The translations under genes were made by a program, and so were the position numbers. A stretch of DNA of 64,000 nt from MFD04580-c1 sp963702995. Its GTDB lineage: Bacteria > Planctomycetota > Phycisphaerae > Tepidisphaerales > Tepidisphaeraceae. The notes below the pieces were generated by a model that saw nothing but the letters and a program-made list of their open reading frames with translations, ran no database searches and was not told the DNA's origin. Below are positions 1 to 9,756 of this stretch, piece after piece; position 1 is the first letter of the stretch, and each line of letters begins with the position of its first letter. The stretch is from assembly GCA_963702995.1 (NCBI GenBank), contig OY969783.1, forward strand, positions 434,001-498,000, written 5' to 3'.

Positions 1-2
1 GC

Positions 3-296
3 GTGCTGAACATCGGGAGCGGCAACAACTACACCGTGCTCGAGATCGCCGAGAAGATCGCGGCCGCCGTTGGCAAGTCGCACATTGAGCCGGAAGTCTG
101 CGGCAAGTATCGGGTCGGCGACATTCGCCACTGCTTCGCCGACATCCGCCTCGCCCGTCAAATCCTGGGGTACGAACCGAAGGTGTCGTTCGAGGAAGGG
201 CTGGCGGAGCTGGCGGCGTGGCTGGAGGGGCAGGTCGCGGTCGATCATGTCGATACCGCCCGCGCCGAGCTGACGCGGCGCGGGCTGGCCATCTGA
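3..296 (+). CDS. NAD-dependent epimerase/dehydratase, C-terminal end (partial)
   Basis: The gene enters the window from the left and only about 97 residues are visible, ending in TGA at 294. The piece is the substrate-binding C-terminal part of an extended SDR sugar-nucleotide epimerase. It has the LNIGSGN..TVLEIAEKI motif, a VGDIRHCFADI stretch and a final LGYEPKVSFEEGL helix region, as in UDP-glucose 4-epimerase and dTDP-sugar epimerases. The Rossmann fold and catalytic YxxxK lie outside the window, so the substrate cannot be stated. It lies directly upstream of a glycan cluster that holds another epimerase. The first codon visible in frame is an internal GTG, not a start. Confidence 0.85.
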   Translation: MLNIGSGNNYTVLEIAEKIAAAVGKSHIEPEVCGKYRVGDIRHCFADIRLARQILGYEPKVSFEEGLAELAAWLEGQVAVDHVDTARAELTRRGLAI

Positions 297-417
297 TGTC
301 GAGACGACCGACCATATCGTGCGGCAGGGATGCCCGCGCGGGAGCGGCGGGATCATGCCCGAAAGAGTGAAACGGCGCCCTGACAAGCCGGGCCCGGACA
401 GCGATGAGGCCAACGCC

Positions 418-2612
418 ATGAATGATCGATCGTCCCGTCGCAAACAATCCCGCACCCCGGCGGCCGAGCCCGGCGGCCGCCGGTCGCCGTCCGGCCAACG
501 CGGCGGCCCGATGCTCGGCATGCTCGAGTGGTTCCGGATCGGCGAGCACGATCGGGTTGACCAGGTGCTGGACGACCTGGCGACGCTGGGGATCACTGAT
601 CTGCGCACCGGCATCTCCTGGGCCGACTGCTGGACCCCGGCGGGAGAGGCCTGGTACGCGTGGCTGCTGCCGCAACTGGCGCGTCGAGTGAGCGTGACCC
701 CGTGCTTTGTGGATACGCCGCCCGGGTGGGGCGTCGCCCCAAAAACCAGCGCGCCGCCCGGGAACCTTAAGGCGTACGCCGACTTCCTCGACGTGCTGAT
801 CACACGGTACGGCCGCTTCTTCGAGTGGATCGAACTTTGGAATGAACCGAACGACCCGCACCGCTGGGACGCCGAGCTTGACCCATACTGGCTGAAGTTC
901 AGTGAGATGATTGGCAACGCCGCCTACTGGGCGCAGCATCGCGGGAAGAAGACCGTCCTGGGCGGCATGCGTCCGATCGACCCAAACTGGCTGCGGCTGA
1001 TGGGCGAGCGCGGCCTGCTCAAGCACATCGACGCGGTCGGCATGCACGCCTTCCCAGGCACCGCCGAAAGCCACTGGGACGGATGGAAGTCGGCGACGGA
1101 TCGCATTCGCGAAGTGCTGGTTCACTTTAACCCCACGGCACAAATCTGGGTCACCGAGACGGGCTATTCAACCTGGCGGCATGACGAGCGGCGGCAGCTC
1201 ACAGCGCTGGTGGACGTGCTCGACGCGCCGGTTGATCGCGTCTACTGGTACAGCCTGCACGACCTCAACCCGCGCCTCTCCACCGGCGGCGGCTTCCACG
1301 CCGATGAGCGCGACTATCATTTCGGGCTCAAGCGATCCGACGGGGGGGAGAAGCTGCTCTACCGCCTCTGGGCCGACGGCGGCCTGGACGCGGTCCGCGA
1401 TGCGTACTGGCTCGGAAAATCGGCCCATGTCGGCTGCGGCCAGGAAAAACCGGTACTGATCACCGGCGGCTCTGGCTTCATCGGGACGAACCTGGCCGAT
1501 CGCGTGATGTCGAGCGGGCAGAGCGTGCTGATCTATGACAACCTTTCCCGGCGCGGGGTCGAACGCAATCTAAGCTGGCTGCGCAAGAAGCACGGCGACC
1601 TCCTCCGTGTCGAGGCGGCCGACGTCCAGGACCCTCATGTGCTGCGGATGGCGGTCGATCGCGCGAGCAAGGTGTTTCACTTCGCCGCCCAGGTCGCGGT
1701 CACCACCAGCCTTACCAATGCGATCCATGACTTTGAGGTCAACGCGCGCGGCACGCTGAACCTCCTCGAAGCGATCCGCGGCAGGATGAGCCGCCGCCGC
1801 TGGTCTTCACCTCGACCAATAAGGTGTACGGCGGGCTGCCGGACGTGGCGATGCGCCTGAACGGCCAGCGCTACGAGCCCGAGGACGACGTGATTCGGAA
1901 TCACGGGATCGGCGAGGCGCGGCCGCTCGATTTCCACAGCCCCTATGGGTGCTCCAAAGGGGCGGCCGATCAATACGTTATCGACTACGCCCGGACGTTC
2001 GGGCTGCCGGCCGTGGTCTTCCGCATGAGCTGTATCTACGGCCCGCACCAATTCGGCAACGAAGATCAGGGGTGGGTGGCCCACTTCCTGATTCGTGCGT
2101 TGCGGCGGGAGCCGATCACCCTCTATGGCGACGGCATGCAGGTGCGCGACGTCCTGTTCGTTGACGACCTGGTGAACGCGTTCCTGCTCGCCCAGGCTCA
2201 TATGCCGCGGGTCAGCGGCGAGGCGTTCAACGTCGGGGGTGGGCCGGCGAGCACCATCAGCCTGCTCGACCTTCTCGACTTGATTGAGAAGCTTAACGGG
2301 AGCAGGCCCGAACTTCGCTTTGGAGCGTGGCGACCGGGGGACCAGCGGTACTACGTCTCTGACACCCGCAAGCTGCGGCGGATGACCGGCTGGATGCCGA
2401 CCGTAGACGTCGAGCAGGGCGTCGCGCGGCTCTACGAGTGGCTCGCGGAGTCAACGCAAACGCGGCAGCGGCGGAGGCCGAAGCTGCGCCACCCCGGGAA
2501 CGACGCCTGGGCCGGAGCGGTCACCAGCCTGCGACTTGATTCCGCGAACCCCATTCCCGCCGTCCGCGATGCCGCTAAAGAACCTGGCGCGATCGACCGG
2601 GAGGTTCGATGA
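418..2612 (+). CDS. Glycoside hydrolase (clan-A type) fused to NAD-dependent epimerase, frameshifted near 1783
   Basis: Two domains lie in one reading unit. The N-terminal half is a TIM-barrel hydrolase of the GH39/GH5-like kind. It has WNEPND (predicted acid/base Glu at about residue 143 from ATG 418) and WVTETGY (predicted nucleophile Glu at about 247). The C-terminal half is an extended SDR epimerase with TGGSGFIG at about 348, FTSTNKVYGG, and SPYGCSK carrying the catalytic Tyr and Lys. A missing base near 1783 breaks the frame inside the epimerase; shifting frame restores QDEPPPLVFTSTNKVYGG without loss. The start is uncertain: ATG 418 is taken, and ATG 355 or GTG 319 are possible. The end overlaps the next gene by ATGA. 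The hydrolase half is closely similar to the protein at 9757-10781. The sugar substrate is unknown. Confidence 0.8.
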
Positions 2613-3610
2613 CCGCGCTCTCCACCCTCGTCGCGCCCAAGGCGACGGGGGCCAAAATGCTGGCCGCGACAATCGTCTCCCCCGGCGCGGTTGAACTGCG
2701 CGAGGCGCCGGTCCCCCTGCCGGGGCCGGGCGAGATACGGATCCGACTGGAAGGGTGCGGCGTCTGCGCCAGCAACATCCCGCCGTGGGAAGGGCGCGAG
2801 TGGTTCAAATACCCCCTGGCGCCCGGCCAACTGGGCCACGAGGGATGGGGGACGGTTGACGCGGTTGGCGACGGGGTCGCCGGGTTCGAGCGCGGCCAGC
2901 GCGTGGCCGCCCTTTCCCAACACGCGTACGCCGAATACGACGTCGCCGCGGCCGACCAGGCCGTGCGGCTGCCAGAATCACGCGCGCAGATGCCGTTCCC
3001 GGCGGAGCCTCTTGGCTGCGCGATGAACATCTTTCGGCGCAGCGGCATCGTCGCCGGCCAGACGATCGCGATCGTCGGTGTCGGGTTCCTCGGCGCGCTA
3101 CTCACCCGCCTCGCGGAGCGGGCGGGCGCAAGAGTGATCGCGATCTCGCGGCGGCCGTCGTCGCTGGACGTCGCCCGACGCATGGGGGCGGCCGAAGTCA
3201 TTGCGATGGACGATCACTGGAAGATCATCGAACAGGCGCGGCAGCTCACCGGCGGCGTCTTCTGCGACGTGGTCGTCGAAGCTGTCGGCAAACAGTGGCC
3301 GCTCGATCTTGCCGGCGAGCTGACGCGCGAACGCGGCCGCCTCGTTATCGCCGGGTATCACCAGGACGGCCTGCGCAACGTCAACCTCCAGCTCTGGAAC
3401 TGGCGCGGCCTCGACGTGATCAACGCCCACGAGCGCGACCCGGCAATTTACCTCCGCGGGATGCGTGAGGCCGTGGACGCCGTCTCGAGCGGCCTGATCG
3501 ACCCGGTGCCCCTCTTCACCGACGTCTACCCACTGGAGCGATTGGCCGACGCGCTCAATGCGACGAAGGAGCGGCCGGGCGCGTTCATGAAGGCAATCGT
3601 CAGGCTATAG
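2609..3610 (+). CDS. Zinc-type MDR alcohol dehydrogenase family protein
   Basis: This is a medium-chain dehydrogenase/reductase of 333 residues. The GroES-like N-terminal domain has EGCGVCASN (catalytic-zinc Cys) and GHEGWG (His-Glu). The Rossmann domain has GVGFLGALLTRLAERAGA, followed by an acidic/basic cofactor loop at AISRR. The structural-zinc four-cysteine lobe is missing, as in sorbitol/polyol-type and L-threonine-like short members. A role in oxidising or reducing a sugar intermediate is inferred only from its place between an epimerase and glycosyltransferases. The start ATG at 2609 overlaps the upstream stop by ATGA, which argues for translational coupling and for this start over ATG 2657. 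Confidence 0.85.
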   Translation: MTALSTLVAPKATGAKMLAATIVSPGAVELREAPVPLPGPGEIRIRLEGCGVCASNIPPWEGREWFKYPLAPGQLGHEGWGTVDAVGDGVAGFERGQRVAALSQHAYAEYDVAAADQAVRLPESRAQMPFPAEPLGCAMNIFRRSGIVAGQTIAIVGVGFLGALLTRLAERAGARVIAISRRPSSLDVARRMGAAEVIAMDDHWKIIEQARQLTGGVFCDVVVEAVGKQWPLDLAGELTRERGRLVIAGYHQDGLRNVNLQLWNWRGLDVINAHERDPAIYLRGMREAVDAVSSGLIDPVPLFTDVYPLERLADALNATKERPGAFMKAIVRL

Positions 3611-3612
3611 CC

Positions 3613-4719
3613 GTGGAAGTCATGAAGATCCTGATGACCACAGACACCGTCGGCGGCGTATGGACGTACGCGGTTGAGCTTGCGCGGGGGCTTGCTCCGG
3701 CCGGCGTGCGGTTCGCGCTGGCGACGACGGGCAGCGCGTTGTCCGCCGGCCAGCGTCGCCAGGTTGACGCCCTGGAGAATGTCGAGCTGCATGAGAGCAC
3801 CTACAAGCTCGAGTGGATGAGCGACCCCTGGGACGACGTTCGAGCGGCGGGCGACTGGCTGCTGGGGATCGCCCGGGCGTTTAAGCCTAATGCGGTTCAT
3901 TTGAACGAGTACTCTTACGGGCGGCTCCCGTTCGACGCGCCGGTGCTTGTGGTGGGGCACTCGTGCGTCGTGTCGTGGTGGGAGGCGGTGAAGAACGAGC
4001 CGGCGCCGGCCACGTGGGATCGATATCGCGCGGCGGTCGCAGCGGGCCTTGCAGGCGCCGACCTCGTCGCGGCCCCCTCCCGCGCCATGCTCGACCGCTT
4101 GAGGGAACTCTACGGCCCGCTGCCCAAGGCCCGTGTGATCGCCAACGGCCGCTCTGCCGGCCCGTATGCCCCGGCGGCGGAGAAGGAGCGTCTGATCCTG
4201 TCGGCTGGAAGGCTATGGGATGAAGCAAAGAACATCGCTCTGCTCGGTGAGATCGCTCCGCAATTGCCATGGCCTGCTTATGTCGCCGGGGGAGCTTCGC
4301 ATCCCGACGGCGGTCAGCTCGGCCTCCCTCAACTTCGGCTCCTTGGCCAGCTCGACGAAGCAGAGCTGGCGAAGTGGTACGGGCGGGCGGGGATCTACGC
4401 CCTGCCCGCGAAGTACGAGCCGTTCGGCCTCTCAATCCTCGAGGCGGCCCTATCGGGCTTCGCCCTGGTGCTCGGTGATATCCCCAGCCTGCGCGAGGTG
4501 TGGGGCGACGCGGCCGTTTTCGCGCCGCCCGCCAACCCCGACGCATGGCGCCATGCGCTCCGCCGCCTGATCGATGACGAACCGTTCCGCGCCCAGATGG
4601 CCGAGCGGGCACGCGGCCGCGCCGCCCGCTACACGCCGGAACGGACGGCGGCATCGTATCTCTCGACATACAGGCAGCTCGCGTCCCAGGGCATTCGGCT
4701 TTCGGAGTGCACCGCATGA
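3613..4719 (+). CDS. Glycosyltransferase family 4 protein
   Basis: This is a 368-residue retaining GT-B glycosyltransferase. The N-terminal acceptor half begins with a DTVGGVWTYAVELARGL loop typical of GT4. The C-terminal half carries the nucleotide-sugar signature EPFGLSILEAALSGFALV, which is the E-x7-E motif, followed by a DIPSLREVWGDAA segment. It is probably cytosolic and transfers a sugar to a cell-surface glycan or glycolipid intermediate. GTG 3613 is given as start; ATG 3622 is an equally good alternative. It starts two bases after the dehydrogenase stop, and its own stop overlaps the next ATG. Confidence 0.88.
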   Translation: MEVMKILMTTDTVGGVWTYAVELARGLAPAGVRFALATTGSALSAGQRRQVDALENVELHESTYKLEWMSDPWDDVRAAGDWLLGIARAFKPNAVHLNEYSYGRLPFDAPVLVVGHSCVVSWWEAVKNEPAPATWDRYRAAVAAGLAGADLVAAPSRAMLDRLRELYGPLPKARVIANGRSAGPYAPAAEKERLILSAGRLWDEAKNIALLGEIAPQLPWPAYVAGGASHPDGGQLGLPQLRLLGQLDEAELAKWYGRAGIYALPAKYEPFGLSILEAALSGFALVLGDIPSLREVWGDAAVFAPPANPDAWRHALRRLIDDEPFRAQMAERARGRAARYTPERTAASYLSTYRQLASQGIRLSECTA

Positions 4720-5951
4720 AGATCGTCCTGTTCTATCACTCACTGATTTCCGATTGGAACCACGGCAACGCCCATTTCCTGCGTGGCGTCGTTGGCGAAC
4801 TGCTCTTCCGCGGCCACGAGGTGACGGTCTACGAACCGGCGGATTCGTGGAGCGTTCAGAACCTTCTCAAGGAGCACGGGGAGGAACCGATCGCCCGCTT
4901 TGAAGCGGCCTACCCCGCGCTCGCCGGCGTGAGTGTGCCCTATGCCCTGGCGTCGCTCGATTTGGACGCCGCCCTGACCCACGCAGACCTGGTGATCGTG
5001 CATGAATGGAGCGAGCACGAACTGGTCCGACGCGTTGGCGCCCATCGCGGCGCCGGCGGCGAGTATCACCTCCTGTTCCACGACACGCACCATCGCGCGG
5101 TGAGCAGCCCGGCGGAGATGAGCCGGTATGACCTATCGAACTATGACGGAGTGCTCGCCTTCGGCCGCGTCTTGCGCGACCTCTACTTGGATTGTCAGTG
5201 GGCGAGCCGGGCCTGGGTATGGCACGAGGCCGCCGATATCCGCCAGTTCCGGCCGATCGCCAGCAGCCGGCGCGAGGGGGACCTTGTCTGGGTTGGCAAC
5301 TGGGGCGACGACGAACGAACGAACGAGCTTCACGAATTTCTGCTCGGCCCGGTGGCGCGGATCGGGGCGCGGGCCCGCGTGCACGGCGTTCGATACCCGG
5401 ACACCGCGAAGGCGGCGCTGGCCCGGGCGGGGATCGCTTACGCCGGCTGGGTGGCGAACTTCGATGCCCCGAAGGTCTTTTCCCGGTTCGCTCTGACCGT
5501 TCACGTCCCGCGGCGGCCGTACGTGAAAATGCTGCCGGGCATCCCCACGATCCGGGTCTTCGAGGCACTCGCTTGCGGCATCCCGCTCATCAGCGCTCCC
5601 TGGGATGATGTCGAAGGGCTCTTCACGCCCGGCGAAGACTACCTCGTTGCGCGGACCGGCCAGGAGATGGAAGGGCACATCCGAATGCTGTTGGCCGATC
5701 CCCGCGTCGCCCGCGAGATCGCGGCCCACGGGCATCGCACGCTCTTGTCGCGGCATACGTGTGCTCACCGCGTTGACGAACTGCTCGACATCGTCGCCGA
5801 GCTGGAAGATCGCCCCATCAGCGACCGCGGCACGATTTCGCCGGCCGCCGATCTGTCCGATCACGCCCGTCAGACGGGTCATGCCAGTCATGGGGCCGCG
5901 GGATCGATCGCCGTCACCGACCTCAAAGGAAGCCCATGCGCTCTGGCCTGA
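4716..5951 (+). CDS. CgeB-like glycosyltransferase (first of three)
   Basis: This is a glycosyltransferase of the Glyco_trans_1_2/CgeB type, about 411 residues. The N-terminus is a Rossmann-like acceptor half (KIVLFYHSLISDWNHGNAHFLRG). The donor half contains TIRVFEALACGIPLISAPWDDVEGLF and the GEDYLVA loop, followed by a helix ending near TCAHRVDELL. The ATG at 4716 is preferred over an in-frame GTG at 4707 because it makes an ATGA overlap with the preceding stop. The last 40 residues are Pro/Gly/His-rich and poorly conserved. The protein overlaps the next gene by 16 bases. Donor and acceptor cannot be read from sequence. Confidence 0.82.
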   Translation: MKIVLFYHSLISDWNHGNAHFLRGVVGELLFRGHEVTVYEPADSWSVQNLLKEHGEEPIARFEAAYPALAGVSVPYALASLDLDAALTHADLVIVHEWSEHELVRRVGAHRGAGGEYHLLFHDTHHRAVSSPAEMSRYDLSNYDGVLAFGRVLRDLYLDCQWASRAWVWHEAADIRQFRPIASSRREGDLVWVGNWGDDERTNELHEFLLGPVARIGARARVHGVRYPDTAKAALARAGIAYAGWVANFDAPKVFSRFALTVHVPRRPYVKMLPGIPTIRVFEALACGIPLISAPWDDVEGLFTPGEDYLVARTGQEMEGHIRMLLADPRVAREIAAHGHRTLLSRHTCAHRVDELLDIVAELEDRPISDRGTISPAADLSDHARQTGHASHGAAGSIAVTDLKGSPCALA

Positions 5952-7057
5952 ACATCGCGTTCTTTGGCTCCAGCCTCGTCAGCGCCTATTGGAACGGCGC
6001 GGCGACGTACTACCGCGGCATTGTGCGGGCGCTGCACGGGCGCGGGCACCGCGTGACGTTCTACGAGAGCGACGCGTACGACCGGCAGAAGCACCGGGAC
6101 ATCGACGACCCCGACTGGGCGCGCGTCGTCGTGTATTCGGCCCACGGGACCGATGGAGTCCATCGATGCCTCGACGCCGCCGCCGACGCGGACCTGATCG
6201 TCAAGGCCAGCGGGAACGGCGTATTTGATGACCTGCTGGAAGCCGCCATCCCCGATCTCAAGCGGTCGAACAACCTCGTCGCTTTCTGGGACGTTGACGC
6301 CCCCGCGACGCTCGATCGAGTCGGCCGCGGCGGCGACGCGTTTGCGCCCCAGATCCCACGGTATGACCTGATCCTGACCTACGGCGGCGGCGAGCCCGTG
6401 GTGGGCGCGTATGAACGGCTCGGCGCGCGACAATGCGTGCCGATTTATAACGGGCTGGACCCGTCCACCCATCACCCCGTTCGCCCCGACCCGCGCTTCA
6501 GCGCGGACCTGGGATTCCTGGGCAACCGGCTCCCCGATCGTGAAGCGCGTGTCGAAGAGTTCTTCCTTAAGCCCGCCGCTCTCCTTCCCGGCGGGCGGTT
6601 CCTCATCGGCGGGAACGGGTGGCATGATAAGGCGATGCCCGCGAACGTGACCGACGTCGGGCACGTCTACTCGCGCGACCACAACGCGTTCAATTGCACG
6701 CCGTGCGCGGTGCTCAATGTCAACCGCGAGAGCATGGCGCGGTATGGCTTTTCCCCCGCCACCCGCGTCTTCGAAGCGGCCGGCGCGGGGGCCTGCGTGA
6801 TCACCGACGCCTTCGAAGGGGTCGGGTTATTTTTCGAGCCGGGACGAGAGATCCTCGTCGCCTCGGCCGGCTCCGATGTCCTGGAGCAGCTCGCAAGCCT
6901 CACCGACGCTCGAGCCCGGGAGATCGGCGACGCCGCGTTGTCGCGCGTCCTGGCCGAGCATACCTATGGGCATCGCGTCGGTCTCTTGGAAGAGGCCCTG
7001 GGGGACACGCGCCGAGGGGGCTGTCCCGTTGTCGTGGCAGGGGGGATTGCCAGATGA
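5936..7057 (+). CDS. CgeB-like glycosyltransferase (second of three)
   Basis: This 373-residue protein is paralogous to the flanking glycosyltransferases. It opens with IAFFGSSLVSAYWNGAATYYRGIVRAL, the same layout as its neighbours. It has a DVDAPATL segment and the family donor-binding block TRVFEAAGAGACVITDAFEGVGLFFEPGREILVA (given here as positions about 276-309). The HTYGHR motif near the end matches the HT-A-HR motif of both paralogues. The ATG at 5936 follows AAAGGAAG at a proper distance. The tandem arrangement suggests duplication with divergence of acceptor specificity. Confidence 0.83.
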   Translation: MRSGLNIAFFGSSLVSAYWNGAATYYRGIVRALHGRGHRVTFYESDAYDRQKHRDIDDPDWARVVVYSAHGTDGVHRCLDAAADADLIVKASGNGVFDDLLEAAIPDLKRSNNLVAFWDVDAPATLDRVGRGGDAFAPQIPRYDLILTYGGGEPVVGAYERLGARQCVPIYNGLDPSTHHPVRPDPRFSADLGFLGNRLPDREARVEEFFLKPAALLPGGRFLIGGNGWHDKAMPANVTDVGHVYSRDHNAFNCTPCAVLNVNRESMARYGFSPATRVFEAAGAGACVITDAFEGVGLFFEPGREILVASAGSDVLEQLASLTDARAREIGDAALSRVLAEHTYGHRVGLLEEALGDTRRGGCPVVVAGGIAR

Positions 7058-8193
7058 CATTGCTCACCCAAACTCGGACGGCGCCGCCGTCGGCCCGGAC
7101 CCGACTTCGGATGGTCTTCCTCGGGCTGTCGATCACCAGCTCCTGGGGGAACGGCCACGCGACGACCTATCGCGGGCTGGTGCGCGAACTGGCGGCCCGC
7201 GGCCACGATGTGCTCTTCCTGGAGCACGACAAGCCCTGGTACGCCTCGAACCGGGACCTGCCCGACCCGCCGTACGGGCGGACGGTGTTGTACAAGAGCG
7301 TCGCCGACCTTGAGAGATCGCTTCGCGGCCGCCGTCCGCGAGGCGGACGCGGTGATCGTCGGTTCTTACGTCCCCGAAGGGGTGGCGGTCGGCGACTGGG
7401 TCACCCGAACGGCGGGTGGCCTCACGGCGTTCTACGATATCGATACCCCCGTCACGCTGGCGAAGCTGGAGCGGGGCGACCTGGAGTATCTCTCTCCCGC
7501 CTTGATCCCCCGGTACGACCTGTACCTCAGCTTCACCGGCGGCCCGACGCTGGAGCGGCTGGAGCGGGAGTTTGGCTCTCCCAGGGCGCTGCCCCTGTAC
7601 TGCAGCGTCGATCCCTCCCTCTATTTCCCGGAATCTTGCGAACGAAAGTGGGATCTGGGGTATCTGGGCACCTATAGCGCTGATCGCCAGCCGCCGCTGG
7701 AGGCGCTGCTGGTCGAGCCAGCGCGGCGGTGGGGCGACGGGCGGTTTTGCGTGGCCGGCCCGCAGTACCCGGCCGACATCGCCTGGCCGACCAACGTGTC
7801 GCGCATTGAACACCTGCCCCCCGCGCGGCACCGCGCGTTTTACAACCAGCAGGCGTTCACGCTGAACATCACTCGGGCGGACATGGTCCGCGCCGGCTAC
7901 AGCCCCAGTGTCCGGTTGTTCGAGGCGGCCGCCTGCGGCGTCCCAATCATCAGCGACTGGTGGGACGGGCTCGGCACGGTCTTCCGCCCGGGCGAGGAGA
8001 TCCTGATCTCGCGCGGCCCGAAGAGACGCTCCGGCATTTGATCGAGATGGACGAGACGTCTCGGATCACCATGGGCCGCCGCGCGCGCGAACGCGTGCTC
8101 GCGGGTCATACGGCGGCGCACCGCGCGGCGGAGTTGGAGCATTATGTGATCTCCGCCCGATCCGCACCCCCTTGCCCAACCCCGGCGGCATGA
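7054..8193 (+). CDS. CgeB-like glycosyltransferase (third of three), two frameshifts
   Basis: The start ATG 7054 overlaps the previous stop (ATGA). The opening MVFLGLSITSSWGNGHATTYRG matches its two upstream paralogues. One extra base near 7311 moves translation out of frame; the other frame continues RDRFAAAVREADAVIVGSYVPEG. It then runs through DIDTPVTL and the donor block SVRLFEAAACGVPIISDWWDG to GEEILI. A second shift near 8018 restores the first frame for EETLRHLIEMDE and HTAAHRAAELE, ending at TGA 8191. The two shifts compensate, and the flanking motifs align with the paralogues throughout. The gene is therefore either hit twice or, more likely, misread twice. Confidence 0.75.
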
Positions 8194-8210
8194 ACTCGGA
8201 AGGAGCGGCT

Positions 8211-9035
8211 ATGCCCCCATCGACCCTCAAACCAATCGAGTTGCGGAGCGAAGGGTCCGCCAGCGGGCCGCAAGCGATCGAGAGGCTCGGCCCCTGGTTC
8301 CACAACCTCCATCTGCCGGACGGCACCCAGACTTGCCCGGGCCATTACCTGGGTGACTTCCCCGCGTTCAAGTGGCGCGAGGTTTCAGGCGCACTTCCCG
8401 CGGACCTGACGGGCTGGCGCTGTCTCGACATCGGCTGCAACGCGGGGTTCTACAGCTTTGAGCTGGCCAAACGCGGAGGGAGCGTTTTAGGCATCGACCT
8501 CGACGAGCGGTATCTCCGTCAGGCCCGATGGGCCGCGGAGCAGTTCGGGCTGCAAAGCCAAGCCCGCTTCGAACGCGCCCAGGTTTACGACCTTGCCCGA
8601 CGTGACGAACGGTTCGATCTCGTCCTGTTCATGGGCGTTCTTTACCACCTTCGTTACCCGATGCTTGGCCTGGACATCGTCTGCCAGAAGGTCGATCGGC
8701 TGATGCTCTTCCAGACGCTCACGATGCCGGGAGCTGATGTCTTCGAAGCGACGTGGGGCCGCGACTTTGGCGATCGCGAACTGTTGCGCGAGCCCGGCTG
8801 GCCGCGGATGGCCTTCCTGGAGCACGGCTTCGCCGGCGACCCGACCAATCACTGGGCGCCCAGTCATGCGGGCGTCGAGGCGATGCTCCGATCCGCCGGC
8901 ATGCGCGTCATCGCGCGGCCCGGCCACGAGTTCTACCTCTGCCAGCCCGATCCGCAACGTCCCTCGTCCGTCTCGACCTGGAACGCGGCCGAGCTGCTTT
9001 CCGCCACCGGCCGCCCGTGGCGCGGCAACGGCTGA
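8211..9035 (+). CDS. Class I SAM-dependent methyltransferase (CmoB/DUF1698-like)
   Basis: This is a 274-residue Rossmann methyltransferase with motif I CLDIGCNAGFYSFELAKRG and an acidic end of beta2 in GIDLDERY. Post-motif sequence FDLVLFMGVLYHLRYPMLGL matches the CmoB/DUF1698-like group. The N-terminal WFHNLHLPDG..TCPGHYLGDFPAFKW block is shared with methyltransferases found in glycosyltransferase clusters. O- or N-methylation of a glycan residue is inferred from context; tRNA modification is the alternative. ATG 8211 is chosen because GAAGGAG lies seven bases upstream, although ATG 8190 and TTG 8172 are in frame. The gene ends the tight part of the operon. Confidence 0.82.
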   Translation: MPPSTLKPIELRSEGSASGPQAIERLGPWFHNLHLPDGTQTCPGHYLGDFPAFKWREVSGALPADLTGWRCLDIGCNAGFYSFELAKRGGSVLGIDLDERYLRQARWAAEQFGLQSQARFERAQVYDLARRDERFDLVLFMGVLYHLRYPMLGLDIVCQKVDRLMLFQTLTMPGADVFEATWGRDFGDRELLREPGWPRMAFLEHGFAGDPTNHWAPSHAGVEAMLRSAGMRVIARPGHEFYLCQPDPQRPSSVSTWNAAELLSATGRPWRGNG

Positions 9036-9226
9036 GATTTCAATCTCGCGGCGTGCTCGGCATGGGGGCATCCGTGTCGCCGGTGAAGACGACGGCCTTC
9101 GTTCGCGCAATGCTCGTCACAAGTGGTAGGCGGCCGTCCCGCCTCCCGAGCGGTAAGCAATAGCTGAAAGGCCGATGAATCATCCTTCGCCATCATCGCC
9201 GCCCGCCCCCCGCGCAGCAGGGCATC

Positions 9227-9737
9227 TTGAGCGTTGTGCACCGAAATGTTCGCGCGCTGGCCGACCTGCGGGCGCGAGAGGAGCAGCGGCGGAAGCCCTC
9301 CGATCGAGTCGCCGACGCCGTGACCGCCTTCGCGGGGAGCATGTGGTGCGTCTACGTCCATGCATTGTGGTTCGGCGGCTGGCTGGTGTGGAACTCGGGG
9401 AAGCTGCCGCGGGTCGCCCCGTTCGACCCTTTCCCCTTCGTGATGCTGGCGATGATCGCCTCGGTCGAGGCGATCTTTCTATCGACGTTCATCCTGATCA
9501 GCCAGAACCGGATGCAACGGCTGGCCGACCGCCGGGCGGAGCTTGACCTGCAGATCAGCCTTCTGACCGAGCACGAGCTGACGCTGCGCGATCCACCTGC
9601 TGGACGCGGTCAGCCGACGGCTGTGCGTGGAGCGGCCGCCGGAGCCGGAGCTTGAGGAGATCAAGCGCGACATCGCCCCTGAACGGGTCGCCGAAGCGAT
9701 TGACGAGATGGAAGAGCGTGAGCGGCGGAACACGTAA
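9227..9737 (+). CDS. DUF1003 membrane protein, frameshifted near 9590
   Basis: The core matches DUF1003: a cytosolic lead, then FAGSMWCVYVHALWFGGWLVW and PFDPFPFVMLAMIASVEAIFLSTFILIS. These form two transmembrane helices, followed by QNRMQRLADRRAELDLQISLLTEHE. The frame then breaks near 9590. The next frame continues AIHLLDAVSRRLCVERPPEPE and a charged tail to TAA 9735, the expected C-terminal half. The start is unclear: TTG 9227 opens the visible frame, while ATG 9175 in another frame may be the true start if there is a further indel. Function of the family is unknown; members sit in the inner membrane. Confidence 0.75.
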
Positions 9738-9756
9738 CCCCACGGGAGGCAAGGCG

